64,000 bases of DNA from Pseudomonas violetae (GCF_023072615.1 NZ_JAKNRW010000002.1:124001-188000), one strand, 5' to 3'; positions 36,590-46,916 are shown, numbered from the stretch's first letter. Notes: generated by a model not told the origin, from the letters alone. Made by a program: numbers and translations.

Positions 36590-39175
36590 TCAGGCGTTGC
36601 TTGTACTGCCGGTGTGGCCCAGGCGTTCCAGCAACGCGTCGAACGCTTCAACTTCCAGCGGCCGACTCAGGAAATACCCCTGGCCTTCATCGCACGACAC
36701 CGCTTTGAGCAGTTGCAGGTGTTCAGCCGTTTCAATGCCTTCAGCGGTCACGGTAAGGGATAACGCACGCCCCAAGCCCACGATGGCGAGGATGATCGCG
36801 TTGTCATCCTCGCTTTCACCCAGCCGGTTCAAGAAGCTGCGGTCTATTTTCAGGCCATCAAAAGGGAAAGTGCGCAGGTAGCTCAGCGATGAATAGCCGG
36901 TTCCGAAGTCGTCCATGGCTATGCGCACGCCGAGGCGTTTGAGTGTGCGCATCACCTCCATGGCGCCAGCGGCATCTTCGAGCATCACGCTTTCGGTAAT
37001 TTCCAGCTCCACGCGCGCAGGGTCGATTCTGGTGTCGTGAAGTGCTTTCTGGATGCGCTCAACCAGGTTGCCACGCTTGAACTCGGTAGATGACAGGTTG
37101 ATGGAAACAAACAGGTTTTCCGGCCACTGCGCCGCGCAACGGCAAGCGGTGCTGATTACCCAGTTACTTAAAGCAATGATCAACCCAGACTCTTCGGCAA
37201 TGGGAATAAACGTGTCAGGTGGGATTAAACCGCGCTCAGGATGTTGCCACCGTACCAGCGCTTCAGCGCCGACCATCTGGCCATCCGCGATGCGATAGCG
37301 CGGCTGGAAATGCAGCCGCAGCTCACCGTGCTTGATCCCAAATCGCAGGTCACTTTCCAAACGACGACGCTCAATGATCCTGGCGTTCATATCCCCGGCA
37401 TAAAAGCGCCATGTGTTACGCCCTGCGCTCTTCGCCTCGTACAGGGCGATGTCCGCATAGCGGAGCAACTCGGCGGCTTCCAATGCGTCCGTCGGCGCCA
37501 TCGAGATGCCAATACTCACGCTGACGAACACTTCCTGCTCGTCGATAGCTATCGGCCGCTCAATGGAGTCGATCAGACGACGACAGAGCGTCTCGACTTC
37601 ATCCTGGGAACTTATGTCAGTGAGGATCAATACAAACTCATCCCCCCCGATACGGGCGACAAGGTCGCCATCGCGCACACAGTCGGCCAAGCGGCTCGAT
37701 ACTGCATTCAGGACGGCATCACCGGCGGCGTGCCCGAGCAAGTCATTGACCGGCTTGAAGCGATCAAGGTCCAGACTGAGCATGATCAGCGGCTGCTCCA
37801 GCGTCGGCAATGCATTGAGTTTGCCGTCAAGAAACTCCCGAAGGCGGGTCCGGTTGGGGAGCCCGGTCAAGGCGTCGTGCTGCGAGAGGAATTCGATTCG
37901 CTGACGGGCTTCAACTTCCTCTGTGACATCCGTCGCAGTGCCGCGAAATCCTCCACCGGTCATTGCTCGCGCCGACAGGCGAGTGATGCGCTCCCGACCT
38001 TGAGGGTCGACGTAGCGGCACTGGACGCTGATATCCGGACGACGGTTCGGAATGCTTAGCCACTGGGATAGCGTGCCTAGTTCCGTACATAACAGATCAT
38101 CGATCGTCGCACCGACCCAGGCCTCCCGGGACAGCCCGGTAACGACTTCAAAGCGCTCGGACAAAAAGGTCAGGCGCCAGCCAGCATCGATTTCCCACAC
38201 CCAGTCCGAGCTGGCTTCAACGACGTCGCGAAAACGCGCTTCACTGGTGGCGAGGGCGTTCTGACTGCTTTGCAGCGATGCGTAACTGGCGTCCAGCGCC
38301 TGTGCCCCGGCGGTGGTGCGACGCAAAATGGTCCAGACCATCAGGCACACCAACAATGCGGCGATGCCGATCAATGGCAACCCGATGCCCAACAAACGCA
38401 GGCCTGGCTTTGAAGATTTCCAATGCACAGTGCCTGCGACGCCGCCATCACCCAATGGCAGCAGCGACGCTGAGCCGGCTTCACCGGCGCTGGCGATCTG
38501 CAGCCGATCCACCCCGAAATCGTTGCCGATCAGCGCCAGCTTGGTGCTGTTCAAAACATCCACGAAAATCAGCACCGACGGCTGCCTGTCATCCGGCACT
38601 ACGGTGGGGTCGGTGCCCGGCGTGATCGCGGCAGCCGCAACGACGGCGGGTACGCCATTTACATTGATAAAGACAGTGGTCGGCGTTTCTGTTTCCGCGC
38701 CAGCGCGAGCCTTATCGAGAATGGGGGTAATGGACTGCCCCAGCCACTCTGCGACTTCAACGGTTTTGAGCTCACCCTTGACCACCGAATACACAGTGCG
38801 ATTGACGTCATCGACAACAAACAGCCCCTGGAATCCAAAATCCTTATAAACCGTCGGCCCGATGTTTTGTCGAACGAAAGCCCAGTCTGGGTCTACTTCG
38901 GTGTGCAGGTGTTTATAAGCATCTCCCCAAAAGGCGTAGTCCTTTACCGTTGAACGCAGCGACTTTTCCAGCGATTGCATCGCCTTTTGGGTATAGAAAG
39001 CGCTTTCTACCTCCTCCTTTCGGTCTAAATCGTGGGCAAGGTAAACAAGTGAGACGCTGGCCAGTACAAACACGCCAGCCAGCAGGCCCGCAAACTTGAA
39101 AAGAGAAGCTCGCGTCAGCGAAACACTGGAGCGATGGGTCAGCGTACAAACGATGGAGGCGAGATTCTTTGGCAT
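36590..39175 (-). CDS. CHASE4-PAS-GGDEF-EAL cyclic-di-GMP enzyme
   Basis: 861-residue membrane protein controlling cyclic-di-GMP. Helices near 25-48 and 262-285 enclose a CHASE4-like periplasmic sensor (AFWGDAYKHL); a PAS domain (about 312-430) reads ASSDWVWEIDAG. The GGDEF domain keeps RIGGDEF and the first EAL motif GAEALVRW; EAL residues such as DDFGTGYSSLSYL, KIDRSFL and EGIETAEHL are also intact, so both synthesis and breakdown are formally possible. Direction cannot be decided from sequence. Confidence 0.9.
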   Translation of the reverse strand: MPKNLASIVCTLTHRSSVSLTRASLFKFAGLLAGVFVLASVSLVYLAHDLDRKEEVESAFYTQKAMQSLEKSLRSTVKDYAFWGDAYKHLHTEVDPDWAFVRQNIGPTVYKDFGFQGLFVVDDVNRTVYSVVKGELKTVEVAEWLGQSITPILDKARAGAETETPTTVFINVNGVPAVVAAAAITPGTDPTVVPDDRQPSVLIFVDVLNSTKLALIGNDFGVDRLQIASAGEAGSASLLPLGDGGVAGTVHWKSSKPGLRLLGIGLPLIGIAALLVCLMVWTILRRTTAGAQALDASYASLQSSQNALATSEARFRDVVEASSDWVWEIDAGWRLTFLSERFEVVTGLSREAWVGATIDDLLCTELGTLSQWLSIPNRRPDISVQCRYVDPQGRERITRLSARAMTGGGFRGTATDVTEEVEARQRIEFLSQHDALTGLPNRTRLREFLDGKLNALPTLEQPLIMLSLDLDRFKPVNDLLGHAAGDAVLNAVSSRLADCVRDGDLVARIGGDEFVLILTDISSQDEVETLCRRLIDSIERPIAIDEQEVFVSVSIGISMAPTDALEAAELLRYADIALYEAKSAGRNTWRFYAGDMNARIIERRRLESDLRFGIKHGELRLHFQPRYRIADGQMVGAEALVRWQHPERGLIPPDTFIPIAEESGLIIALSNWVISTACRCAAQWPENLFVSINLSSTEFKRGNLVERIQKALHDTRIDPARVELEITESVMLEDAAGAMEVMRTLKRLGVRIAMDDFGTGYSSLSYLRTFPFDGLKIDRSFLNRLGESEDDNAIILAIVGLGRALSLTVTAEGIETAEHLQLLKAVSCDEGQGYFLSRPLEVEAFDALLERLGHTGSTSNA

Positions 39176-39463
39176 AATTTCCAGATAGTCGTAGAGACAA
39201 GTCAGTCGCTTATAGCGCTATCGGCTGCGTTAACGGATCGGTGAGTCATCTCTTTCACAAAGCCGTTTTAAATCCTCTCACGCAGGCTCGCCCAGGTTTT
39301 GTCCCGCATTCTGTAGAGGATCGAAATTACAGCATGGATAGCGGGATACGTGAATGACATTAAGACACTTTGGCGGAGGTAGGTTCAACGGTTTTCAAGG
39401 TGCAGTTCGCCGAGGAGTTGCGGCGTGAACGGATGAAATCACGCGCAAGGTGGCGGACCGCAA

Positions 39464-40408
39464 CTAGCCGGGGCTCTGGGCTGGCTGAGTAGGTCGGACT
39501 ATGATCGGTGCATGTTGTGCCATCAGTTCAGCGACCCAATCGATGAACACCCGCAGCTTGAGGCTGATGTGCCGGTTCGGCGCAAACGCCACGTAAATCG
39601 GCATCGATTCGAGGCGCCAGTCTTCGAAAAGGCGAACCAGGTCGCCCCGGGCTTTGTGAGCCTTGGCCATGTAATCCGGTAGCCACAGCACCCCCATGCC
39701 GGCCAGGCCTGCCGCTAGGTAGGCAGTACCGTCATCGACCGCCAACACATAGCGACCCTTGATATTGACGCTTTCACTGCCGTTACGCATGGCGTAAGGC
39801 AGCGCTTTGCCCGTGCGCGCCCAGAGAAAACCGACGATTCGATGCACCGAGTCTTCAAGGTCTTGGGGGTGTGACGGTGTACCGAGGCGCGCCAGGTAAC
39901 TTGGCGCGGCGTACACGCCCAGTTGCAGGTCGCCGACCCGCCGGGCCATCAGCGATTGATCGGTCAACTCGCCGCCTCGCACAACGCAATCAACGTTCTC
40001 ACCGATGATGTCCACCATGCGATCACTGACGCCCATGTCGATCTGGATGTCGGGATATCGCGCGTGAAACGCCGGTAAGGCTGGCATCAAAATCATGCTG
40101 GCCAACGGACTGGGCACATCGACCCGCAGTCGGCCCCGAGGCAACGCCGCTGCCGTGGACAGACTGGTTTCAGCATCGTCCAGATCAGCCAGCAGCCGCA
40201 CAACGCGCTCGTAGTAAACGGCACCGTCGGCGGTCAGGTTGACCTTGCGCGTGGTGCGGTTGAGCAACTTGACCCGCAGGCGTGCTTCCAGTTGCTGCAC
40301 CAGTTGCGTCACGCTGGTTTTGCTCATGTGCAGCGTCTCGGCAGCCTTGGTGAAGCTGCCCGCCTCCACCACCCGCGCGAACGCTTGCATCGCATCAAAA
40401 CGGTCCAT
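39464..40408 (-). CDS. LysR-family transcriptional regulator
   Basis: 314 residues from the ATG at 40408 (MDRFDAMQAF), the usual LysR beginning; the frame is open to 40435. N-terminal helix-turn-helix (GSFTKAAETLHMSKTSVTQL), then the substrate-binding domain (LRVDVPSPLASMILMPALPAF). CrgA/DsdC-like subgroup of small LysR proteins. It is divergent from the Rid-family gene 121 bases away, which is the likely target. Confidence 0.9.
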   Translation of the reverse strand: MDRFDAMQAFARVVEAGSFTKAAETLHMSKTSVTQLVQQLEARLRVKLLNRTTRKVNLTADGAVYYERVVRLLADLDDAETSLSTAAALPRGRLRVDVPSPLASMILMPALPAFHARYPDIQIDMGVSDRMVDIIGENVDCVVRGGELTDQSLMARRVGDLQLGVYAAPSYLARLGTPSHPQDLEDSVHRIVGFLWARTGKALPYAMRNGSESVNIKGRYVLAVDDGTAYLAAGLAGMGVLWLPDYMAKAHKARGDLVRLFEDWRLESMPIYVAFAPNRHISLKLRVFIDWVAELMAQHAPIIVRPTQPAQSPG

Positions 40409-40529
40409 TTCGGCTTCCGATTGTTTGGGAATCACAAACAGTGATACCTACGGTTGCTCGTTTATCGGGCCGGCGCAAGTCCTTACAGTCACTTCATCGT
40501 TGTTTTGAATCCGTTGATGGAGACACTGT

Positions 40530-40940
40530 ATGAACCCGCGTGATGTGGTTTTTCCGCCTGAACGCCAGGCCTTGTATGAACGCAATCGCTATTCGCCGGC
40601 GATTAAATCCAATGGCTTCCTGTTCGTTTCCGGACAAGTCGGCAGCACGGAGGATGGCTCACCCGAACCGGATTTGGAGGAGCAGGTGCGGCTCGCTTTC
40701 AACAACCTGAACGCAATTCTGGGCGCCGCTGGTTGCACCTTCGACGACATGATTGATGTGACGGTGTTCATTGTCGACCCGGAATCGAAGTTCGACACGA
40801 TCTGGAAAGTGTTGCCCGAATTCTGGGGCGAGGCACCGCACCCGACACTGACCGGCGTCGGGGTGACGTGGCTGTACGGTTTTGAGTTTGAGATCAAGGT
40901 GATTGCCAAGCTGCCGGAAAGCGGCAATCACCCCATCTGA
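40530..40940 (+). CDS. Rid-family (RidA/YjgF-like) protein lacking the catalytic arginine
   Basis: 136 residues with the Rid fold signatures (SNGFLFVSGQVG, FNNLNAILGAAGCTFDDMIDVTVFI). The position where true RidA has Arg before SC-VEV reads HPTLTGVGV (residues 104-112), so the imine/enamine deaminase arginine is missing. It is more like Rid subfamilies of unknown role. Divergent from the LysR gene. Confidence 0.85.
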   Translation: MNPRDVVFPPERQALYERNRYSPAIKSNGFLFVSGQVGSTEDGSPEPDLEEQVRLAFNNLNAILGAAGCTFDDMIDVTVFIVDPESKFDTIWKVLPEFWGEAPHPTLTGVGVTWLYGFEFEIKVIAKLPESGNHPI

Positions 40941-40962
40941 AATAGACACTGAACCTGTTGCG

Positions 40963-40981
40963 AGGGGGGGATCCCCCCTTT
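40963..40981. terminator. Possible terminator hairpin
   Basis: AGGGGGGGATCCCCCCTTT, a perfect palindrome around GATC, about 23 bases after the Rid gene stop. The loop is only four bases and the T run is three, so it is weak evidence. Confidence 0.35.
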
Positions 40982-41223
40982 GCAGCGTTCATCGATGCTT
41001 TTTTAGCGCCGCAGCAGTTGTGGGCGTGCCGTTGAACGGGGACGGACAGACAAGCGATTAGTTGCCGATGGCGCCAACCCGGCCCAAGGTTCCGTCGTCT
41101 CAGGGATGACTTAAAACAAAAGCGACCTTCCCGGTGCCGGCCGTTATCACCAGCCTGCACAAAGAGGGTCGTTTCCATTTCCCGGCTTCGAAAGAGGCCC
41201 CGAGACTTAAACACTAAACCGTT

Positions 41224-41871
41224 CTAGCAAGCGCTCGCCACTGCCCGGTGATGGGTATCGACGGCGTCGGTTTGTTTCGCTCGCCAGGTCAATACCAGCA
41301 TCGTCAGGAAGCCCAACACGATCAGTACCGGATACGCCATCAACAGCTCAGAAAGTGAATATTTCCAGGCCAACGGACGACCGACGCCCAGCATCGCGGC
41401 ATACATCCAGGACACCGCCGACAACGAGCCACAGAACATCGCCAGCATCCGTGCGCTGAACCCCAGATTGAGCAAGGAACCCGCCTTTTGCAGTGCCGGC
41501 AAGACCAGGCGATGCAACAGCACGCCGTTATAACTCAACATCATGACAATGATCACTTTGGCTTGCAGTTTTGGATTCATGAAATAATCCGTGCCTTTGT
41601 CCAGATAATCAATGCCGACGATGACGATGCCGCTCACCCATAGTGCTATCAAAGCAACGACTACAGAGGTTTGAAGACTTTCCATGTGAGCACTGTCATG
41701 CTCAGTGAGTAATTTCCGTTGTACCAAATCTTTAACCATTGCAATATCACTGGTCAGCACCAGACCAATCGCCACACAACAGGCGACCAAATGAACATAC
41801 ACAACACCTAAACGTAAAAACTCCATGAACTCTTTATTTTCGAGCAAGCTCATAATTGTAGTTATCGCCAC
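41224..41871 (-). CDS. Small integral membrane protein of unknown function
   Basis: 215 residues, with about five hydrophobic helices (20-40, 68-88, 102-122, 140-160, 175-198) and short polar loops. The pattern resembles unannotated DUF2214/CopD-like membrane proteins, but no certain family is recognised. It ends in a soluble HHRA tail. Not close to any other gene; the Rid gene is convergent to it. Confidence 0.65.
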   Translation of the reverse strand: MAITTIMSLLENKEFMEFLRLGVVYVHLVACCVAIGLVLTSDIAMVKDLVQRKLLTEHDSAHMESLQTSVVVALIALWVSGIVIVGIDYLDKGTDYFMNPKLQAKVIIVMMLSYNGVLLHRLVLPALQKAGSLLNLGFSARMLAMFCGSLSAVSWMYAAMLGVGRPLAWKYSLSELLMAYPVLIVLGFLTMLVLTWRAKQTDAVDTHHRAVASAC

Positions 41872-42709
41872 GGTATTTTCTCCACCTTATTAGATAGTAC
41901 AGATCGGCTCTTTAACAGGGCACTGGATTGTTTAATAACACCCTGCACGACCTTACTGACACAAGACAAGCCAAATCATGGACTTGGCACTGCAAAGCCC
42001 ATTGATTCGCGTGGCAAATCAATGAACGGTATAGGTACTGCCTCCTGATTTTCAGATAAAAAAATCCCCATTTGCATACTCTGCACATGAGGTTCAATTT
42101 CCACTTCTTTACGGCGACTGCAAAAGCACGTCATGGGGTGAGGTGCTGAAGAATCAGAGGCCCATAATGCAGGAATGTTCATTTTTTGAGCAGGCTACCG
42201 ACAAACGGCAGTCCCGCTTAACGCTCTCTTAACGCGAACTAATGCAGCAACTAACTCGGCAACGCCCATGACAACTGGCCTGCTCGATTACAGAGCAACT
42301 GATGTATTGATTATTGGATCCATTAGTTACTGTACAGCTTTAAACAGGCGCAATAGCAACGCACTCTCATTTACGCCCTCCACACACTCAAAACGTCATA
42401 CTATTTAGCAAGCAAGCGACGTGACGGAATCGGCCTTCAACGGCCGCTCAAGCTGAGTTATTTTGCTTCGGATGCCATGTCCCCGCCCGCCATCAACTAT
42501 TGGCAAGCCCATTTATACCTTTGATTATTTTTAATACTCACTAATGACTCTATATTCAAAACTTCGAAACGCCATACCGACTGGCGATGCAAGGTTGCGA
42601 ATGACGCCATCCCGGCCTATGGTCCAAGCGAGATTGACCTTCAATTGGCGCGCGATGAAACGCCGCCATTCACTGTCCATCCAGTGCGTATTTCACAGGA
42701 GGTGACGAC
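41872..42709. other. Long AT-richer intergenic region
   Basis: 838 bases with no convincing gene. Minus-strand frames at 41976-42182 (68 codons) and 41912-42097 lack ribosome sites or known families. Composition from about 42180 to 42560 is clearly AT-richer than the neighbours. The right end carries the promoter and AGGAGGTG ribosome site of the cystathionine beta-synthase gene. Confidence 0.6.
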
Positions 42710-44086
42710 ATGCTGAACAACTCACGCCCTGCCGTGCTCGAACTGATCGGCAATACGCCGCTGGTTCGCGTCAGCCGTTTTGATACCGGCCCGTGCACGC
42801 TATTCCTCAAGCTTGAATCACAGAACCCCGGTGGTTCGATCAAGGACCGAATTGGCCTGGCAATGATCGACGTCGCCGAACGCGATGGCCGGTTGAAGCC
42901 CGGCGGCACCATTGTCGAGGCCACCGCCGGCAACACGGGCCTGGGCCTGGCGTTGGTCGGCCGCGCCAAGGGTTATCGGGTGGTGTTGGTGGTGCCGGAC
43001 AAGATGTCCACCGAGAAGGTCTTGCACCTCAAGGCCATGGGCGCCGAGGTACACATCACCCGCTCCGATGTCGGCAAGGGCCACCCTGAGTATTACCAGG
43101 ACGTTGCCGCGAGATTGGCCAAGGAAATTCCCGATGCGTTCTTCGCCGATCAGTTCAACAATCCGGCCAACCCGCTGGCCCACGAATGCAGCACCGCGCC
43201 GGAGATCTGGGCGCAGACTCAACATAATCTGGATGCCATCGTCGTCGGCGTCGGTTCGGCCGGAACGCTGACCGGGCTGACCCGTTTCTTCAAACGCGTG
43301 CAGCCGGACCTGGAAATGATACTGGCCGATCCGATCGGCTCAGTGATGGCCGAATACAGCCGCAGCGGCACCCTCGGCACGCCCGGTGCGTGGGCGGTGG
43401 AAGGCATCGGCGAAGACTTTATTCCATCGATTGCCGACCTCTCCAGCGTGCGCCATGCCTATTCGATCAGCGATGAGGAAAGCTTCGATCACGCCCGGCA
43501 GTTGCTGCGCGCCGAAGGCATTCTTGGCGGCTCGTCCACCGGCACTTTGCTGGCCGCTGCGTTGCGCTATTGCCGCGAGCAAACCGAACCGAAACGGGTG
43601 GTCACGTTCGTCTGCGACACCGGCACCCGCTACCTGTCGAAGGTCTACAACGACCAATGGATGAACGATCAGGGCCTGCTGAAATACAAACGCTACGGCG
43701 ACTTGCGCGACCTGATCGCCCGGCGTTTCGAGGATGGCCGAGTGATCAGTGTCGGCCCGGGCGACACGCTGCTCACGGCCTTCCAGCGCATGCGCCTGGC
43801 GGACGTATCACAACTGCCGGTGTTGGTAGACGGACAGAAACTGGTGGGGGTAATTGACGAGTCGGATATCTTGCTGGGCATGCAGGAAGACGCTTCGCAC
43901 TTTCGCCTGACCGTGGCCAGCGCCATGACCGACACACTGCAAACCCTGCCGCCCGGCGCCAGCCTGGCGCAATTGCAAGCCGAACTCGACCGCGGATTGA
44001 TCGCGATCATCGCCGACGCGTCGGGCTTCCATGGCCTGATTACCCGCGTTGACCTGCTTAATCACTTACGGAGATCCCTTACATGA
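42710..44086 (+). CDS. Cystathionine beta-synthase
   Basis: Condenses serine with homocysteine to cystathionine (reverse transsulfuration) and can release H2S. 458 residues: PLP-dependent core with Lys45 in GGSIKDR, ATAGNTGLGLAL and GGSSTGTLLAAAL phosphate loops; then two C-terminal CBS domains (about 335-458). No N-terminal haem domain, as in other bacterial forms. ATG at 42710 follows a strong AGGAGGTG site. The stop overlaps the cystathionine gamma-lyase start by four bases. Confidence 0.92.
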   Translation: MLNNSRPAVLELIGNTPLVRVSRFDTGPCTLFLKLESQNPGGSIKDRIGLAMIDVAERDGRLKPGGTIVEATAGNTGLGLALVGRAKGYRVVLVVPDKMSTEKVLHLKAMGAEVHITRSDVGKGHPEYYQDVAARLAKEIPDAFFADQFNNPANPLAHECSTAPEIWAQTQHNLDAIVVGVGSAGTLTGLTRFFKRVQPDLEMILADPIGSVMAEYSRSGTLGTPGAWAVEGIGEDFIPSIADLSSVRHAYSISDEESFDHARQLLRAEGILGGSSTGTLLAAALRYCREQTEPKRVVTFVCDTGTRYLSKVYNDQWMNDQGLLKYKRYGDLRDLIARRFEDGRVISVGPGDTLLTAFQRMRLADVSQLPVLVDGQKLVGVIDESDILLGMQEDASHFRLTVASAMTDTLQTLPPGASLAQLQAELDRGLIAIIADASGFHGLITRVDLLNHLRRSLT

Positions 44087-45261
44087 GTAAGCACTATGAC
44101 AGCGGTGCGCACCAAGGCTTTGCCACCCGCGTGATACACGCCGGGCAAACACCGGACCCTTCCACCGGCGCGCTGATGCCACCGATCTACGCCAACTCCA
44201 CCTACTTGCAACAGAGCCCCGGCGTGCACAAAGGCCTCGACTACGGCCGCTCGCACAACCCAACACGGTTTGCCCTGGAGCGCTGTGTGGCGGACCTTGA
44301 AGGTGGCACCCAGGCCTTCGCGTTCGCCTCGGGTCTGGCGGCGATTTCCACGGTGCTTGAACTGCTTGATGCCGGCTCGCATATTGTCTCTGGCAATGAC
44401 CTTTACGGCGGCACCTTCCGACTGTTCGACAAAGTGCGCCAACGCAGCGCCGGGCATCGATTCAGTTACGTTGACCTGAGTAACCTCGCGGCCTTCGAAG
44501 CCTCGTTGCAGGACGACACGCGGATGGTCTGGGTCGAGACGCCGAGCAACCCGTTGCTGAGCCTAACCGACCTGACTGCCATCGCAGACCTGTGCCGCGA
44601 CCGAGGCATCATCTGCGTCGCCGACAATACGTTCGCCAGCCCGTGGATCCAGCGTCCCCTGGAGCTGGGCTTTGACATCGTCGTGCACTCGACCACCAAA
44701 TATTTGAACGGCCATTCCGACGTGATCGGCGGCATCGCCATCGTTGGGCAAAACCCTGAACTGGCCGAACGTCTGGGCTTCCTGCAAAACTCGGTCGGCG
44801 CCATCTCTGGCCCATTCGACGCCTTCCTCACCCTGCGCGGCGTGAAAACCCTCGCCCTGCGCATGGAGCGTCACTGCAGCAACGCAATGGAACTGGCGCA
44901 ATGGCTTGAACGCCAACCGCAAGTGGCGCACGTCTACTACCCCGGCCTGACCTCTCACCTACAACACGAATTGGCACGCCGGCAGATGCACGGCTTTGGC
45001 GGGATGATTTGCGTCGATCTGAACACCGACCTGGCCGGGGCCAAACGCTTCCTTGAGAACGTACAGATTTTTGCCTTGGCCGAAAGCCTGGGCGGGGTGG
45101 AGAGCCTGATCGAGCACCCCGCAATCATGACTCACGCGAGTATCCCGGCAGAAATCCGCAAGCAGTTGGGGATTGGCGATGGGTTAGTGAGGTTATCGGT
45201 GGGGGTTGAGGATGTGGAGGACCTAAGGGCGGATTTGGCGCAGGCGTTGGCGTTGATTTGA
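44083..45261 (+). CDS. Cystathionine gamma-lyase
   Basis: Splits cystathionine to cysteine, 2-oxobutyrate and ammonia, and may release H2S. 392-residue Cys/Met metabolism PLP enzyme: RSHNPTR near 56-62, ETPSNP at 152-157, and Lys206 in HSTTKYLNGHSD. ATGA overlap with the synthase makes the pair one translational unit. It converges on the FisR gene, linking cysteine-derived sulfide to the sulfide-oxidation cluster next door. Confidence 0.92.
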   Translation: MSKHYDSGAHQGFATRVIHAGQTPDPSTGALMPPIYANSTYLQQSPGVHKGLDYGRSHNPTRFALERCVADLEGGTQAFAFASGLAAISTVLELLDAGSHIVSGNDLYGGTFRLFDKVRQRSAGHRFSYVDLSNLAAFEASLQDDTRMVWVETPSNPLLSLTDLTAIADLCRDRGIICVADNTFASPWIQRPLELGFDIVVHSTTKYLNGHSDVIGGIAIVGQNPELAERLGFLQNSVGAISGPFDAFLTLRGVKTLALRMERHCSNAMELAQWLERQPQVAHVYYPGLTSHLQHELARRQMHGFGGMICVDLNTDLAGAKRFLENVQIFALAESLGGVESLIEHPAIMTHASIPAEIRKQLGIGDGLVRLSVGVEDVEDLRADLAQALALI

Positions 45262-45353
45262 AGCCGTCTCAGTCTCAATTAATCTGAGCATAATTGCGAG
45301 CATGGCCGCAGCGTTGGCAGGCATTGGCAGACTTGCGGCCTGAGCGCGACCTA

Positions 45354-46679
45354 CTAGACCAAACCTTGCTCTTTCAGTCGTCTGTACAACGTACGTTCGC
45401 TAATACCCATGTGCTTGGCCAGCTCACTGCGGGTACCTTTAAAGGTAGCGAGTGCCTGTACCAACGTGCTGGCCTCAAAAGGACCGGAAGTCGAGGGCTG
45501 AGGAAATATCACGGCAGATGCCTGGGGTAAATGTATGGAGCGGATCACTCCATCGTCAGCGAATAGACTGGCTCTTTCTAGAACATTGCGTAATTCACGG
45601 ATATTGCCGGGCCAGGAAAACTGCTGCAATTGTGTCAGAGCATCCGCCTCTATTGTCAGCGGGCGCTTGCCTGTACCGGCACGTTGTAGAAATGAATTCA
45701 CAAGTAAACCAATGTCTTCAACTCGGTTGCGTAAGGGCGGTAACTGAATTGGGAAGGCGCTGATGCGGTAGTACAGGTCCTGCCTGAATTCACCTTTCTC
45801 CATCATTTTTTCCAATGGCTTGTGGGTCGCAGCCACTAATCTGAAGTTGGCGTGAAGGGTCTCGACACTGCCGACACGGCGATAGGTGCCCGATTCAATC
45901 AGGCGCAACAATTTCACCTGCATGGCCAACGGAACATCGCCAATTTCATCGAGAAACAATGTGCCGCCCTGAGCCGTTTCAACTAAGCCGGTCTTACGCG
46001 TGGTGGCACCGGTGAACGCTCCCTTTTCATGGCCGAACAGTTCGCTCTCAAATAACGTTTCGGTCAATCCAGAGCAATCAACCACAACAAAGGGTCCAGT
46101 GGCCCGCTCACTGGTTTCATGTACGGCGCGGGCGAACAGCTCTTTGCCCGTACCGGACTCACCCAGCAGCAGCACCGGCAGCATTGACGGTGCCACCCGT
46201 TGCAGCTCCGACAGGGCACGGTTAAAGGCTGGAGAACGGCCGACAAGCCCTTCGTTGCTGGGTCGCGCTGATGCGCTGCGAACCAGTGTGAGACGCTCCA
46301 CATAGGCCGTAATGGAACCGTGCTCGTCTAGAATCGGGCGCAATTCGACATCGACATGCTCTGGACCCCGAGGCGTGTGGTGAATGTGCAACACACGATC
46401 CGGCCCGCGCATTTCCTGCGCCTTTTTCATCGGGCAGTTTTCACCCGCCTGATCACAAGGCACATCGTAGTGGTGGGAGATTTGATAGCACTTATGGCCG
46501 ATAAAGGGTTTATCAGCGCTGCCAAACTGCCGCTGATAGGCCGTGTTGGCAGCCAGGATGTTGTAGTCCGGATCGAGCACGATCATCGGTTGGGGCTCGT
46601 GCTCAAGAAACGAAACAAGTGACTGCACTTGGTCCGGGTCCGGGATGGAATGGGTTGGGATAGGCAGGATAGTCTTCAT
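45354..46679 (-). CDS. fisR: FisR-like sigma-54-dependent activator sensing sulfane sulfur
   Basis: 441 residues from ATG 46679 (AAGGAG site); the frame opens at 46703. A PAS-like N-terminal sensor carries Cys64, Cys75 and Cys82, spaced 11 and 7 residues, the same spacing as the three redox cysteines described for FisR of Cupriavidus. The AAA+ domain has Walker [15 protein letters not shown] (sigma-54 contact) and FLDEIGDVP; the C-terminus is a Fis-type helix-turn-helix ([20 protein letters not shown]). It is divergent from persulfide dioxygenase. Known role of the family: activation of pdo/sqr operons by polysulfide. Confidence 0.9.
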   Translation of the reverse strand: MKTILPIPTHSIPDPDQVQSLVSFLEHEPQPMIVLDPDYNILAANTAYQRQFGSADKPFIGHKCYQISHHYDVPCDQAGENCPMKKAQEMRGPDRVLHIHHTPRGPEHVDVELRPILDEHGSITAYVERLTLVRSASARPSNEGLVGRSPAFNRALSELQRVAPSMLPVLLLGESGTGKELFARAVHETSERATGPFVVVDCSGLTETLFESELFGHEKGAFTGATTRKTGLVETAQGGTLFLDEIGDVPLAMQVKLLRLIESGTYRRVGSVETLHANFRLVAATHKPLEKMMEKGEFRQDLYYRISAFPIQLPPLRNRVEDIGLLVNSFLQRAGTGKRPLTIEADALTQLQQFSWPGNIRELRNVLERASLFADDGVIRSIHLPQASAVIFPQPSTSGPFEASTLVQALATFKGTRSELAKHMGISERTLYRRLKEQGLV

Positions 46680-46736
46680 CGTGGCTCCTTTGAATCCATC
46701 CATCCTGTTGTGACACTGCCACCTCTGTCAACAAGC

Positions 46737-46751
46737 ACTGCCAATGGCAGT
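46737..46751. promoter_or_regulatory. Palindrome, candidate FisR upstream activating site
   Basis: ACTGCCA-A-TGGCAGT, a perfect 7+1+7 inverted repeat, about 97 bases before the -24/-12 promoter, a usual distance for a sigma-54 activator site. A second inverted repeat TGACA-N10-TGTCA lies at 46711-46730. Confidence 0.65.
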
Positions 46752-46847
46752 AAATCGAGGCGAATGGAGAAAACCCCCAATCCCATCGAAGAATTAAACT
46801 CTATTAAAATCAAATAGTTAATAACGTATTTCTGTACAGTTTCGGCC

Positions 46848-46863
46848 TGGCAGACTTATTGCA
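46848..46863 (+). promoter_or_regulatory. Sigma-54 promoter (-24/-12)
   Basis: TGGCAGACTTATTGCA has GG and GC exactly ten bases apart, close to TGGCAC-N5-TTGCA. It is 54 bases before the persulfide dioxygenase start and downstream of the palindrome, so it is the expected FisR-dependent promoter. Confidence 0.85.
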
Positions 46864-46916
46864 ATGTCAGTCCTTAGTGTGAGCGGCTTGGTAAAAGCCC
46901 CCTAAGGAGACAGGTC

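Noticed and set aside
41976..42182. 68-codon minus-strand frame in the AT-richer gap
   Set aside because: Preceded by no ribosome site, no recognisable motif, overlaps another open frame of similar quality.
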